From the NCBI RefSeq assembly GCF_025460805.1, contig NZ_JAMXFJ010000030.1, forward strand, positions 1 through 46,158: a stretch of DNA of 46,158 bases. Direction: 5' to 3'. Origin of the DNA: Microvirga sesbaniae. GTDB taxonomy: Bacteria; Pseudomonadota; Alphaproteobacteria; Rhizobiales; Beijerinckiaceae. Position 1 is the stretch's first letter. Every line of letters starts with the position of its first letter. A model generated the notes under the pieces. The model made no database searches. It had not been told where the DNA came from and saw nothing but the letters and a program-made list of their open reading frames with translations. This document shows, piece by piece, positions 17,421 through 26,238 of this stretch. The position numbers and the translations under genes were made by a program.

Positions 17421-18251
17421 TCATGCGCCGACCTCGGCGAGATCAATCAGGAAGCGCTCGACCAGAGCGTTGAACTCCAACGAGGCATGCCAGAATGGGG
17501 CGTGCCCAGCCCTGTCCAGGCGATGGCATCGCGCCTCCCACAGGTTCGCGTAGGAAATGGAATCGACATAGTCCAGATTGATCAGCCGATCCTCGGCACC
17601 ATTCACGACAGCCAGGGGAATCGGGCTTCCCTCGACAGCTCGGCGCTGGTCGCCTCCGTCCCGGCCGCCGGCCGCTTGAAAGAGGATTTCACGGAACCGT
17701 CCGTCCGCGCGCCTGATCGCCGCCTGGAGAAAGGGCTCGCTCGGCTCGCCGAATATCGCGGACGCGAACCGATCGGCCTCCTCATCTGAGAGGCTGCGAC
17801 GACCCGCCAGCCCGAACCGTGGCGAGGCGACGAACCCCTCCGCCATTCCGCCCCGTCTGACGGGGGGCGTCCCCGTGATGACGAGGCCCTTCATTCCGGG
17901 AAACCGCCGCATCATCTCAATGCCGATATGGCCGCCCAGCGACCATCCCAGCACAACGACTTCGGAGATGCCGAGGCGTTCGAGCAACTCGATCGCAGCG
18001 TCCGCCAGACCAGCCAACGTGTATGTTCGCATCGGGTCCGGCGCATCGCCCGACTGGCCATGACCCGGCAGGTCGAACGCGACAAGCCTTCGCCTGCGGG
18101 AGAGCGGACTGTCGAGCTGCCGCTGGAAGATGCCACGGCACGACGAGTTGCCGTGGATCAGGAGCACAGGCGTCTCGCCCGAACCGCATTCCTCGACGAC
18201 GAGCGAACCGTGGGATGTTCGAACGTCTCGGATCCAGGTGGGGTTGTTCAT
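17421..18251 (-). CDS. Alpha/beta-fold hydrolase
   Basis: This 276-residue cytoplasmic hydrolase has a clear triad: nucleophile Ser104 in LGWSLGGHIG, the acid in NGAEDRLIN and the base in RAGHAPFWH. The oxyanion-hole HGNSSC lies near residue 33 and the FDLPGHGQS block follows. No signal peptide is present. It is the third gene of a leftward operon: the cyclase stop lies 24 bp upstream and a DUF1127 gene precedes that. Substrate cannot be inferred; the family includes esterases, lactonases and dehalogenases. The ATG at 18251 has GAAGGGAAGGACC upstream. Confidence 0.88.
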   Translation of the reverse strand: MNNPTWIRDVRTSHGSLVVEECGSGETPVLLIHGNSSCRGIFQRQLDSPLSRRRRLVAFDLPGHGQSGDAPDPMRTYTLAGLADAAIELLERLGISEVVVLGWSLGGHIGIEMMRRFPGMKGLVITGTPPVRRGGMAEGFVASPRFGLAGRRSLSDEEADRFASAIFGEPSEPFLQAAIRRADGRFREILFQAAGGRDGGDQRRAVEGSPIPLAVVNGAEDRLINLDYVDSISYANLWEARCHRLDRAGHAPFWHASLEFNALVERFLIDLAEVGA

Positions 18252-18275
18252 CGGATGGGTCCTTCCCTTCTTCTC

Positions 18276-19037
18276 TCAAGCACTCGGCCGAGTCCGTCCC
18301 AGCGGGTGCGGATTGCGCGCGGACCGGATCCCGCTGACCATGATCTCACCCGGTTCGTTGACGGCTTCCGCCAGAAGCGCCATGGGATCGGCGTGCGGGA
18401 ATGCCAGTGCATGCGCCAGGCAGATGGATATCCCCTTCCTGCGGCCGCGGATGGGCACCTGCTCGCGATGCCGCAGGTTCCGGACAAGCCCGGGGACCAA
18501 CGGGGCGGCCGCCCGGACCAGGTCCTCGCTGAGCACGATCTGCGCGCTTCTGTCCTTCGCGACTTCGAGGAGCCTCTGGGCGACATTGACCACGTCGCCC
18601 AGAGGCGTGGCCTCGTCGTCGCAGGCATGGGACAGTTCCGCCATCACGACCTCGCCGAGGTGAGCGCCGATCCTGAACCCGTCCGGCACCCTGTCCTCAT
18701 CGCCTGCCGACATCCATGCCGTCATGCGCGACACCAGGTCCGTGCACGCGGCGACGGATCTCGCGGCGCTCTCATCCGGACTCCGGCAGCCGGAGAAGAT
18801 CATCATCGCTCCGTCGCCGAGCCGGGCGGCAACCCGCCCGCCGAAGGCCGCCGTGGTGCTGCCGATGATCGAATGGAACCGGGTCAGCATCCTATGAGTG
18901 GCATCGAGCCCGACTTCTTCGCTCAGGCCCGTGAATCCCGTGAGATCGATGAACACGATCGCGGCCGTCGTGCGCGTTCCGGATGAGCGGGACATCGTGA
19001 AATCCCCGATCTCGTGCCGGTGAGGGACCGCCATCAT
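18276..19037 (-). CDS. Class III adenylate/guanylate cyclase (single domain)
   Basis: This 253-residue cyclase comprises little more than the catalytic domain. Metal-binding Asp31 (VFIDLTGFTGLSEE) and Asp75 (RLGDGAMMIFSG), and Asn151/Arg155 in GDVVNVAQRLLE, are present, so activity is plausible. The last 50 residues after the domain (GRRKGISICLAHALAF) are of unknown role. The start is taken at ATG 19037 because it overlaps the stop of the DUF1127 gene as ATGA and has GAGG six bases upstream; ATG 19043 and GTG 19052 are alternatives. It forms an operon with the hydrolase downstream. There is no sensor domain. Confidence 0.85.
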   Translation of the reverse strand: MMAVPHRHEIGDFTMSRSSGTRTTAAIVFIDLTGFTGLSEEVGLDATHRMLTRFHSIIGSTTAAFGGRVAARLGDGAMMIFSGCRSPDESAARSVAACTDLVSRMTAWMSAGDEDRVPDGFRIGAHLGEVVMAELSHACDDEATPLGDVVNVAQRLLEVAKDRSAQIVLSEDLVRAAAPLVPGLVRNLRHREQVPIRGRRKGISICLAHALAFPHADPMALLAEAVNEPGEIMVSGIRSARNPHPLGRTRPSA

Positions 19038-19291
19038 AGCCATCCTCGCCACCTCGCTTCGTCGCAGGGCCTGCCAACGCGCACGACAGCCTCGATCTCC
19101 ATTCGCATGAGCCCGATATCCTTGAGCATGTGATCATCGAGCCCTCTGAGCTGCTGGATCGATTGGTGAATGCGCCACTCATGGACCAACCAAGTGACCG
19201 CTGCTCTCAGGGGATAGGCCGAACCACGCCCAGGCAGGGAGCGATGATGGCCGGATCCCCGAGACGTGTTGTCGACCGCAAGTTTGTACAT
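19034..19291 (-). CDS. DUF1127 domain protein
   Basis: This 85-residue protein has the C-terminal DUF1127 block, IHQSIQQLRGLDDHMLKDIG followed by LMRMEIEAVVRVGR. It is an arginine-rich small-protein motif widespread in alphaproteobacteria and linked in some species to phosphate, carbon and RNA metabolism. The N-terminal 35 residues are variable. It is the first gene of an operon, coupled by a 4-base stop/start overlap to the cyclase gene. DUF1127 proteins more often stand alone, so this coupling is unusual. Confidence 0.85.
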   Translation of the reverse strand: MYKLAVDNTSRGSGHHRSLPGRGSAYPLRAAVTWLVHEWRIHQSIQQLRGLDDHMLKDIGLMRMEIEAVVRVGRPCDEARWRGWL

Positions 19292-19546
19292 GGCGAGCCT
19301 CCGTGTTCATTCTGGGACGTAGGACGTCGATCAGCCGCCCTGGACCGATCGATCGTCTACGGCAGTGATTGTCGGGTTCTGCGATTGCAGAGCGATGTCG
19401 CGAGGCCGAGTTTCGTTTCGGCTGAAATGAAGCGCCGTGCCTGCGCGCCGGCCGTCCCCTCATGTGCCTGGCCGCCTGTCCTCCGGGCGCGACCACGGAA
19501 TCGCCCGTCTCGCCGTGCTTCTCGACCCTGTGGCCGGCGGCGGACC

Positions 19547-22033
19547 CTATCCGGATGACTTGGCCGGGCTGAGCGTCGTCGAAATCGCCCATGCGAGCCG
19601 CGTGGTCGTCACGGGCTTGCGCAGGAAACGCATCCGTTCGGGAGATCGCCTGTCGATCAGGCCGGCGTTCGGGGCATCGCCGATCAGCAGGGTGGGAATC
19701 GGAGAGAAGTGCTGCGCGATCCGGGCCGGATCGGGCTCACCGGGCCACAGAGACATCTCGAAGATGATCAGATCGGCCGTGTTCTTGGGTTTGGCCAGCC
19801 AGCTGCGGAGCCTGTCCAGGCTCGAGAGCCCGATGGGCTCATAACCGAGGGCTGCCGCTTTCTCCTCGAACATCGACCGTGCCTCGTCATCGCGATCCGC
19901 GATCACTATGGTCTCCCCTGCCCCGGTGAGAACAGGTCGGTCGTTCAGGAACGTGCCGATGGCGACGGGACTTCTGTGAGTCAGCGGAAAATAGAGATCG
20001 AAGCGCGTCCCGATCCCGGGGCGGCTCTGAACATCGATATGCCCACCCATTCCGACGACGGTGCCATGCACGGCCGCGAGCCCGAGCCCTGTGCCGCCCA
20101 CCTCGGAGCGGGTCGTGAAGAATGGATCGAAGATATGGGGGAGCGCCTTCGAATCGATCCCGCGCCCCGTGTCGGCGACCCGCAGGACGACATAGCTCCC
20201 GGGCGGCGCCGAACCATGGGACAGGGTCATCCTCGCGCGCAGGTCGACCGCCGAGATCGAGATCGTGATCGTCCCAAAGTCGCCACTGGCCTGAGCGGCA
20301 TTCCGGCACAGGTTCAGGAGGGTTTGCTGAATTTCGACCGGGTTGCCGGTGACGGCGTGCGCCCGGGCGGGGATGTCCGTCTCAAGGGTGACCTGATCGG
20401 GAACGGACACCCGCACGAGAGGAAGGGCATCCCTCACGGTCTCGCCGAGATCGAAGGGCTCGCTGATCCGGTCGCCCTTCCGGCTGAAGGCCAGGATCTG
20501 GTCGATGACCAGCTGCGCCCGCTGGCCGCTGTAAATGATTTCGCGGATGTACCGGGTCACCTGCGGCGCTCCGCGACTGGCCTCGAGGGCCATCTCGCCG
20601 TATCCCATCATGGCGAGAAGGACATTGTTGAACTCGTGCGCGATGCCGCCGGCCAATGTTCCGATGGCTTCCAGGCGCTGAGAGTGCTCGAGTCGCATGA
20701 GAAGCGCTTCCCTCTCGTCCCGATCCCGCGCCGACCTCAAGCAGGATGCGAGACATTCGCAGGCTTGGCCGAGCAGCGCCCCGAAGGTGTCGCTCCGCCG
20801 CCGCAGGAGCCGGCCGGGTGCCACCCGCAACACCGCGTACGAGCGGGAGTCGATCAAGGCGACCGCCATGGCGGAACCCTGATCCTCCGCGAGAGCCACG
20901 GAACCCGCCCCTTCGGGAATGGAGACCCTCCTCGCCCCGGCGGCGAGGTTCTCGCGTTCCCCGCCTGCCGAAGCGCCATAAACGTGTTCGATCTGACGGC
21001 TCTCGGAATCGACGGTGACGAAGGCGCACGCCCGTGCGTCGAAGAAACGCTGGAGCGCATCCAGGGAACGCTCGACGGCGGTTTCCAGCGGTACATGTGC
21101 CTCGGAGAAGCGGTTCTTCACCTCGCTCAAGGCGCTCTCGAAATCCAGTTGCCGGGAGAGCGTCCGTGTCTGCTCCCGTAGCCTGTAGACGAACAGGGCG
21201 ATCAATCCGCATAATCCCAGACAGATCGACCCGAATACCACCCTGCGCCTGGCGGAGCTGACGCTCGTGCGGCCGTATGCGTCGAGATAGAGCTGCCTGA
21301 TGATCTCCGACTCCGACAGGGCGCGCGATGCCTGGATGGCCGTCATGGCCCGGTCGACGAGAGGCAGGGTGTCCAGAACGATGGTCGCGTGCGAGAGGAG
21401 CGCCCGAACCTGATGGGTCCGGCCGGCCTCGGAACCTCGCACGCGATCGAGCTCCATCCGGATGCGTTGCTCGAGATCGGACGACGGATTAGCGGCGAAC
21501 CTCATCATCAGATTGCCCAGCCGTCCGGACCATTCGACCAGCTCCGGCCCCTCAGGATGGGATTCACTCTGCAACTGGCTCAGGAGCAGGCCGGAGACCT
21601 CCAGCGAATTCTGCAGAAGGGCGTTGCTCGTCTTGAACCTCTCGACAAGATCGTCGTCGGAGCCGATCTCGCCGACGAGTTTCGACCATGCGCCGTCAAG
21701 ACCCGAGATGCCGTCCTGACGGCTGTCGTGAAGCAGCGTCCCGAGCTGCGCCGCGCCGTCATGCAGGCGCGACACCGATTCGACGAGCGGGTCGTAGTTT
21801 CTCAGCAGGCCGGCCCGCGCCTGCAGCACATCGCGCTGGAGGGAGGCATGCGTCGTGTCGACGACCCGCAGAGCGGTCAGGACCCTGTCGTAGGTCTCAC
21901 GCCTCGGCGCGTCGCCAGCCGCGAGACAGCCGAAGGCGGCGGCCCCGACGGTAAGCACCGCGATCCGCCAGAGCTCAACGATTGTCGACCGCGACAGGGG
22001 GCGGGCCTGCGGGCTTGAGCTTGCGTCCATCAT
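19547..22033 (-). CDS. VirA-like hybrid sensor histidine kinase
   Basis: This 828-residue membrane kinase is organised like VirA. A first membrane segment (IAVLTVGAAAFGCLAA) leads to a periplasmic helical sensor of about 220 residues, then a second membrane segment (VVFGSICLGLCGLIALFVY) and a GAF-like linker. The H box is GGIAHEFNNVLLAMMGYGEM, the N box LLNLCRNAAQASG and the G boxes are VADTGRGID and GGTGLGLAAVHG. A C-terminal receiver domain ends the protein; its phospho-acceptor position is Glu759 (LIIFEMSLWPG) rather than Asp, so it probably cannot be phosphorylated. The start overlaps the end of the peroxidase gene; ATG 22030 is an alternative. The gene is third in an operon with a VirG-like regulator. 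The ligand is unknown. Confidence 0.88.
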   Translation of the reverse strand: MMDASSSPQARPLSRSTIVELWRIAVLTVGAAAFGCLAAGDAPRRETYDRVLTALRVVDTTHASLQRDVLQARAGLLRNYDPLVESVSRLHDGAAQLGTLLHDSRQDGISGLDGAWSKLVGEIGSDDDLVERFKTSNALLQNSLEVSGLLLSQLQSESHPEGPELVEWSGRLGNLMMRFAANPSSDLEQRIRMELDRVRGSEAGRTHQVRALLSHATIVLDTLPLVDRAMTAIQASRALSESEIIRQLYLDAYGRTSVSSARRRVVFGSICLGLCGLIALFVYRLREQTRTLSRQLDFESALSEVKNRFSEAHVPLETAVERSLDALQRFFDARACAFVTVDSESRQIEHVYGASAGGERENLAAGARRVSIPEGAGSVALAEDQGSAMAVALIDSRSYAVLRVAPGRLLRRRSDTFGALLGQACECLASCLRSARDRDEREALLMRLEHSQRLEAIGTLAGGIAHEFNNVLLAMMGYGEMALEASRGAPQVTRYIREIIYSGQRAQLVIDQILAFSRKGDRISEPFDLGETVRDALPLVRVSVPDQVTLETDIPARAHAVTGNPVEIQQTLLNLCRNAAQASGDFGTITISISAVDLRARMTLSHGSAPPGSYVVLRVADTGRGIDSKALPHIFDPFFTTRSEVGGTGLGLAAVHGTVVGMGGHIDVQSRPGIGTRFDLYFPLTHRSPVAIGTFLNDRPVLTGAGETIVIADRDDEARSMFEEKAAALGYEPIGLSSLDRLRSWLAKPKNTADLIIFEMSLWPGEPDPARIAQHFSPIPTLLIGDAPNAGLIDRRSPERMRFLRKPVTTTRLAWAISTTLSPAKSSG

Positions 22034-22979
22034 ACTCACCCGTCAGCGTGTTCAGAAATGCCACGATTGCCGCGGTCTCGGCGGCGGACAGGCTTCGGCC
22101 GAGCTGGCGTTCACCCATGATCGACACCGCCTGGGGGAGGCTCTCGACCCGCCCGTCGTGAAAGTACGGCCCGGTGACGGCGACATTCCTCAGGCTGGGA
22201 ACCCGGAACAGGCCCTCGTCCAGCTCGGGCCGGGGATCCGACTGCGGCTCCGCGCGGTCGTGATCCGGTCCCGACGCGGGACGCGGCGGGAAGATGCCGA
22301 ATTTCTGCAGCATGTTGCCGCCGAGATTCATGCCCTGGTGACACGAGGCGCATCCGTAGCCCATGAAGATGGTGAGCCCTTCCAGCTCGGCGCGCGTCAG
22401 CGCGTCTTCGTCGCCGCGCAGGTATCGATCGAAACGCGCATTGGGGGTGATCAGCGATCGTTGGAACGTCGCTAGGGCATCGAGCAGGCCGGCCTTGTCC
22501 GGCGGGCGCTTGTAAATGCGCTTGAACCAGGATGAATAGCCTGGGCTTCGAAGAAGACGCGCCGTGAGCAGGCTCCAGTCGGCACCCATCAGGCCAGGAT
22601 CGAGAAGGGTCTTCTCGTTCAGCGCTTCCAGGGATTTGAAGGCGCCTTGCCAGCCGAGAACAGAGTTGAGCGCGACGTTGTAGACGGTCGGCGCATTGAA
22701 CCGGTGCTCGTTGTCGTCATCGCCTCTCGTGCGCGGCAGCCGCACCGTCCCGCCTTGCCCGAGATCGTGACAGGAGGCGCACGAGATCGATGTGCGTCGC
22801 GACAGGATGGGATCGGAGAACAGCATGCGGCCCAGAGCGACCTTCTCGGGATCGAGCGGTGTCGGCAGGGCGAGCGGCGCGAAGGTCCGGCGTTCCCTCG
22901 GCTCGGCCGCGAAGCCGGCCGCCGCCGCGCACACAAGGGCCGTGCTGGCGGCGATGAGCATGCGCAACGGCGTTGTCAT
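21975..22979 (-). CDS. Di-haem cytochrome c peroxidase/MauG-family protein
   Basis: This 334-residue exported protein has a Sec signal peptide (MTTPLRMLIAASTALVC, cleavage near AGFAAEP) and two c-type haem sites, CASCH at residues 67-71 and 210-214. The LFSDPILSRRTSISCASCHD and FNAPTVYNVALN blocks identify the bacterial CcpA/MauG family, which reduces hydrogen peroxide or oxidises protein partners in the periplasm. The C-terminal VPSLRNVAVTGPYFHDGRV block is typical. It lies between the VirG-like gene (28 bp) and the VirA-like gene (overlapping), clearly in one operon. That placement suggests a sensor-accessory or redox-signal role. The start is the ATG at 22979 ahead of the signal peptide. 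Confidence 0.9.
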   Translation of the reverse strand: MTTPLRMLIAASTALVCAAAAGFAAEPRERRTFAPLALPTPLDPEKVALGRMLFSDPILSRRTSISCASCHDLGQGGTVRLPRTRGDDDNEHRFNAPTVYNVALNSVLGWQGAFKSLEALNEKTLLDPGLMGADWSLLTARLLRSPGYSSWFKRIYKRPPDKAGLLDALATFQRSLITPNARFDRYLRGDEDALTRAELEGLTIFMGYGCASCHQGMNLGGNMLQKFGIFPPRPASGPDHDRAEPQSDPRPELDEGLFRVPSLRNVAVTGPYFHDGRVESLPQAVSIMGERQLGRSLSAAETAAIVAFLNTLTGEYDGRKLKPAGPPPVAVDNR

Positions 22980-23007
22980 GGCCTTCGACGATCGCACGGG
23001 CTTCCCC

Positions 23008-23736
23008 TCAATCGAGCCTGGTCGGGACGCGGTTATCGACGGCGACGTCCGTGTCGAAGATGTATCCGGCCCCACGCTCGGTCACGATGAGCTTCGGGTT
23101 GGACTGGTCGACCTCCAGCTTGCGGCGCAACCGCAGGATCAGGACGTCGATGCTCCTGTCGAAGACCTCTTCGTTGTGCACCCGGCTGGCGGACAGCAAC
23201 TGCTCCCGTGACAGGACCTGCCGGGGGGAGCGAAGGAAGGCGACGAGTAGATTGAACTCCGCGGCCGTGAGCTTGACCTCCCCCAGGGAGTCCGAATGGA
23301 GCCTGCGCCGCTTGACGTTCAACGTCCAATCGCCGAAGGCGTATGTCCTCCGATCGGATTTGTCGGGCGAGGCGGGCTTGACCCTCAGGGCCGCGCGGAT
23401 CCGGGCCACGAACTCCCGCAGGCCGAACGGCTTCGTGATGTAGTCCGACGCGCCGAGCTCCAGGCCCACGACCTTGTCGGCCTCGTCGAGGCGATCGCCG
23501 CTGATGATGATGATCGGAGCATCCGACCTGGTAGACAGGGCGCGGACGATCTCTAGGCCATCCTCATGACCTAGGTTCAGATCGACGATCACCAGATCGG
23601 CGGGATCGGACGCCAGGATCTGCCGGAGCTGATGGCTGTCCTTCGCGGCCGTCGCCCGGAAGGCATGCTGGGTCAGATAGTCGACCAGCATGCCCCGCAG
23701 CTTGCTGTCGTCCTCCACGACGAGGATATGCTTCAT
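23008..23736 (-). CDS. VirG-like response regulator (OmpR/PhoB family)
   Basis: This 242-residue regulator has a receiver domain with phospho-acceptor Asp52 (LVIVDLNLGHEDGLEIVR), the acidic pocket VVEDD and the conserved lysine in YITKPFG. The DNA-binding winged helix follows, with VKLTAAEFNLLVAFL and FDRSIDVLILRLRRKLE. Segments such as SDAPIIIISGDRLDEADKVV and LSREQLLSASRV correspond closely to Agrobacterium VirG as I remember it. The start is the ATG at 23736. It is first in an operon with the di-haem peroxidase and the VirA-like kinase, its evident partner. No vir genes are in the window, so the targets are elsewhere. Confidence 0.9.
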   Translation of the reverse strand: MKHILVVEDDSKLRGMLVDYLTQHAFRATAAKDSHQLRQILASDPADLVIVDLNLGHEDGLEIVRALSTRSDAPIIIISGDRLDEADKVVGLELGASDYITKPFGLREFVARIRAALRVKPASPDKSDRRTYAFGDWTLNVKRRRLHSDSLGEVKLTAAEFNLLVAFLRSPRQVLSREQLLSASRVHNEEVFDRSIDVLILRLRRKLEVDQSNPKLIVTERGAGYIFDTDVAVDNRVPTRLD

Positions 23737-24120
23737 CGGACACACCCTTGCATCAGTTCGAAATCCGGCCTGCGTTCGTTCTCGGTCATGGCCCGCCCAT
23801 AGGGGATGCCTTTGTTGAGGATCGAAGCAGCTTGGTCGAGGTCGCGCGAGCGTCTCGTGCGGCGCCCTCGAACGTCCCGCGACGGAGATCTCGCAGCTTC
23901 GTGTATCAGGTCTGTTTCGATTGCGGTCTTCGGATTGCAATCGAAACCAACCGTCATCCGTCGCCGTCCGCCCTTGCCGTTCGCCCTTGCCGCTCGGACA
24001 TCGCGGGCGGCGGGGCCATGGCAGTCGCGCGTGCGACGTGCCTCCCGTCGCGGCGCGACAGGATGAGCTTGTGCCCGCGCGGCCGGGTCGTCCCGCCCCG
24101 GACGATCCGGGGCGATGACC
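23737..24120. other. Intergenic stretch, no supported gene
   Basis: About 380 bp lie between the VirG-like operon start and the end of the exported hydrolase gene. It should contain the promoter of the VirG-like operon. Frames seen here are antisense shadows, and no hairpin with a T-run stands out. Confidence 0.4.
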
Positions 24121-24882
24121 TCAATTCGACAGGGCTTCGGCGGCGCTGCCGATGAGGTCGGCGACCGCATCGGGCCGGGACATGAACACGGCGTGGCTGG
24201 CCTTGACCTCGACGGTAGCGCTGCCGGCCCGCTGCGCCATGGTGCGCATCAGTCCGGGGTGGATGGCCCGGTCGTCCGACGCGACGAGCGCCCAACTCTT
24301 CTTCGTCTTCCACGCTGGCTGCTCGATCTTGGCTTCGAAGGCCGCTTTGGCCGGAAAGACCTGCGAGTTGGCCATGAACTCGGCATCGGCCGCGGGCAGG
24401 TCCGCCGCGAAGTCGGCCGCGAAGACCCGCGGGTCGAGATAGAGGAACCCGTCCGAGGTCGCGGCGATCCCGGTGGTGGCCGGCGGCGTCTTGCCGGCGA
24501 GGTCGATCAGGCTCTCGCCCGCATCCGGCTGGAACGCCGCGACATAGACGAGGCCGGCCACGGAATCGGCGTTGCCCGCCTGCGTGACGACCATGCCGCC
24601 ATAGCTGTGACCTACCAGGAGCGACGGCCCGTCCTGGAGATCGAGGATGCGGCGTGTGGCGTCAACGTCATCCCGCAGGGACGTCATCGGCGGCTGGACG
24701 ATCGTGACCCTGTAGCCCCGCTGCTTCAGGAGATCGTGCACTTTCCGCCAGCCGGAGCCATCGGCTAATGCCCCGTGCACGATGACCACGTTCTTGATCG
24801 GGGCCGCGGATGCCGGCGCGGCGGCCGCGAGCGCGCAGAGCATGCCGCCGGCCAGCGAAAGCGAAAGATGTGTCGGTCCCAT
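24121..24882 (-). CDS. Exported alpha/beta hydrolase (esterase-like)
   Basis: This 253-residue protein has a Sec signal peptide (LSLSLAGGMLCALAAAAPAS, cleavage after ASA near residue 27) and an alpha/beta hydrolase fold. The nucleophile is Ser93 in LVGHSYGGMVV, the oxyanion segment is VIVHGALADGSGW, the acid is likely in SDDRAIHPG and the base in KASHAVFMS. It resembles the esterase EstC/methylketone hydrolase group of proteins acting on small esters. A ribosome site (AAGGAGAT) lies seven bases before the ATG at 24882. It is a single gene. It would act in the periplasm. Confidence 0.88.
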   Translation of the reverse strand: MGPTHLSLSLAGGMLCALAAAAPASAAPIKNVVIVHGALADGSGWRKVHDLLKQRGYRVTIVQPPMTSLRDDVDATRRILDLQDGPSLLVGHSYGGMVVTQAGNADSVAGLVYVAAFQPDAGESLIDLAGKTPPATTGIAATSDGFLYLDPRVFAADFAADLPAADAEFMANSQVFPAKAAFEAKIEQPAWKTKKSWALVASDDRAIHPGLMRTMAQRAGSATVEVKASHAVFMSRPDAVADLIGSAAEALSN

Positions 24883-25079
24883 GATAAATCTCCTTCGGTT
24901 TGATTGTGCGTCGCGTTCAAGTGGTCCGGCGCTCGGCCGCCCGGAGCGACGTGTCTCGTGTTCTCGGGATCCTGGCCGGGATCGCGGATGCCGCGCTCGC
25001 CGGAGCGTTGCCGGCCGGCCACTGCCGGGGCGCGATGAAGCGGGGCGCGAGAGGGTCGATGGTGTGTTGAAGTGCGGCC

Positions 25080-26099
25080 CTACCCGTCCTTGTAATAGCC
25101 GACATAGCCGTTGATGGCAGGCGCGCCGCCGAGATGGACATAGAGGATCCTGGAACCGTCGGGGAATGAGCCCTGGCGGACCAGATCGATCATGCCCTGC
25201 ATGGATTTTCCCTCGTAGACCGGGTCGGTGATCATCGCCTCCGTCCGGGCGGCGAGGCGGATCGCGGCGTTCGTCTCGTCCGACGGGACGCCATAGGCCG
25301 GGTAGGCGTAATCCGGGTTGATCACGATCTCATCGTCCCGGACGGCTCGCCCGAAACCGAGCAAGTCCGCCGTGTGGTCGACGATCCGGCGAACCTGCGC
25401 GCGGGTTCGGTCGGGTGTCGCGGATGCGTCGATGCCGATCACGCGATCGGCCCTGCCCTCGGGGGCGAAGCCGACGATCATCCCCGCCTGTGTCGAGCCG
25501 GTCACCACGCAGACGACGATGAAGTCGAAGGCGAAGCCCAGCGCCTTCTCCTGTTCGACGACCTCTTCGGCGAAGCCCACATAGCCGAGGGCGCCGTATT
25601 TGTGCACCGAAGCGCCGGCGGGAATCGGATAGGGCTTGCCGCCCGCGTCCTCGACCGACCGGATGGCTTCATCCCAGCTCTCGCGGAGGCCGATGTCGAA
25701 GCCGGCATCGACGAGGCGGCTGTCCGCCCCCATCAGGCGGGTCATCAGGATGTTGCCCACACGGTCGTAGACGGCGTCGTGATGCGGCACCCAGGCCTCC
25801 TGGACCACCACGCATTTCATGCCGATCTTCGCGGCGGTCGCCGCGACCATGCGCGTATGGTTCGACTGGACCCCGCCGATCGACACGAGCGTGTCGGCTC
25901 CCTGTGCGATCGCGTCCGGCACGATGTATTCGAGCTTCCTCAGCTTGTTGCCGCCCATGGCGAGCCCGGAATTGCAGTCATCGCGCTTTGCGTAGATCTG
26001 CACGCGTCCGCCTAGGCTGGCGGACAGCCGCGGCAGAGGCTCGATCGGTGTTGGGCCGAAGGTGAGCGGGTAACGTTCGAACCTCTCCAGAAGGGACAT
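25080..26099 (-). CDS. acdS: 1-aminocyclopropane-1-carboxylate deaminase
   Basis: This 339-residue pyridoxal-phosphate enzyme breaks down ACC, the precursor of the plant hormone ethylene, to 2-oxobutyrate and ammonia. The PLP lysine is Lys52 (MGGNKLRKLEY) and the nucleophilic serine is Ser79 (GGVQSNHT). The residues that separate true ACC deaminases from D-cysteine desulfhydrases are present: Tyr295-Glu296 in DPVYEGKSM and Leu323 in HLGGAPA. The start is the ATG at 26099, matching the ERFERYPLTFGPTPI beginning of known AcdS. The gene is divergent from an Lrp-type regulator with 139 bp between them, the standard acdS/acdR layout. It indicates plant association. Confidence 0.95.
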   Translation of the reverse strand: MSLLERFERYPLTFGPTPIEPLPRLSASLGGRVQIYAKRDDCNSGLAMGGNKLRKLEYIVPDAIAQGADTLVSIGGVQSNHTRMVAATAAKIGMKCVVVQEAWVPHHDAVYDRVGNILMTRLMGADSRLVDAGFDIGLRESWDEAIRSVEDAGGKPYPIPAGASVHKYGALGYVGFAEEVVEQEKALGFAFDFIVVCVVTGSTQAGMIVGFAPEGRADRVIGIDASATPDRTRAQVRRIVDHTADLLGFGRAVRDDEIVINPDYAYPAYGVPSDETNAAIRLAARTEAMITDPVYEGKSMQGMIDLVRQGSFPDGSRILYVHLGGAPAINGYVGYYKDG

Positions 26100-26238
26100 C
26101 TTTCTGTCTCCATCGATGCTTGATGAAAGGAGAATAGGAGATTTATCGGGAAAGGTGCTCTCGAATTTCTTGCTTCTTTTATCGACTTGCGGGCGGAGAT
26201 CGCGGTATATCTGCTCATCGTTGACCATTTACGGCTCC

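Noticed and set aside
19709..21181. Long plus-strand open frame opposite the VirA-like kinase
   Set aside because: It is a shadow of the kinase frame, with no motifs or ribosome site.
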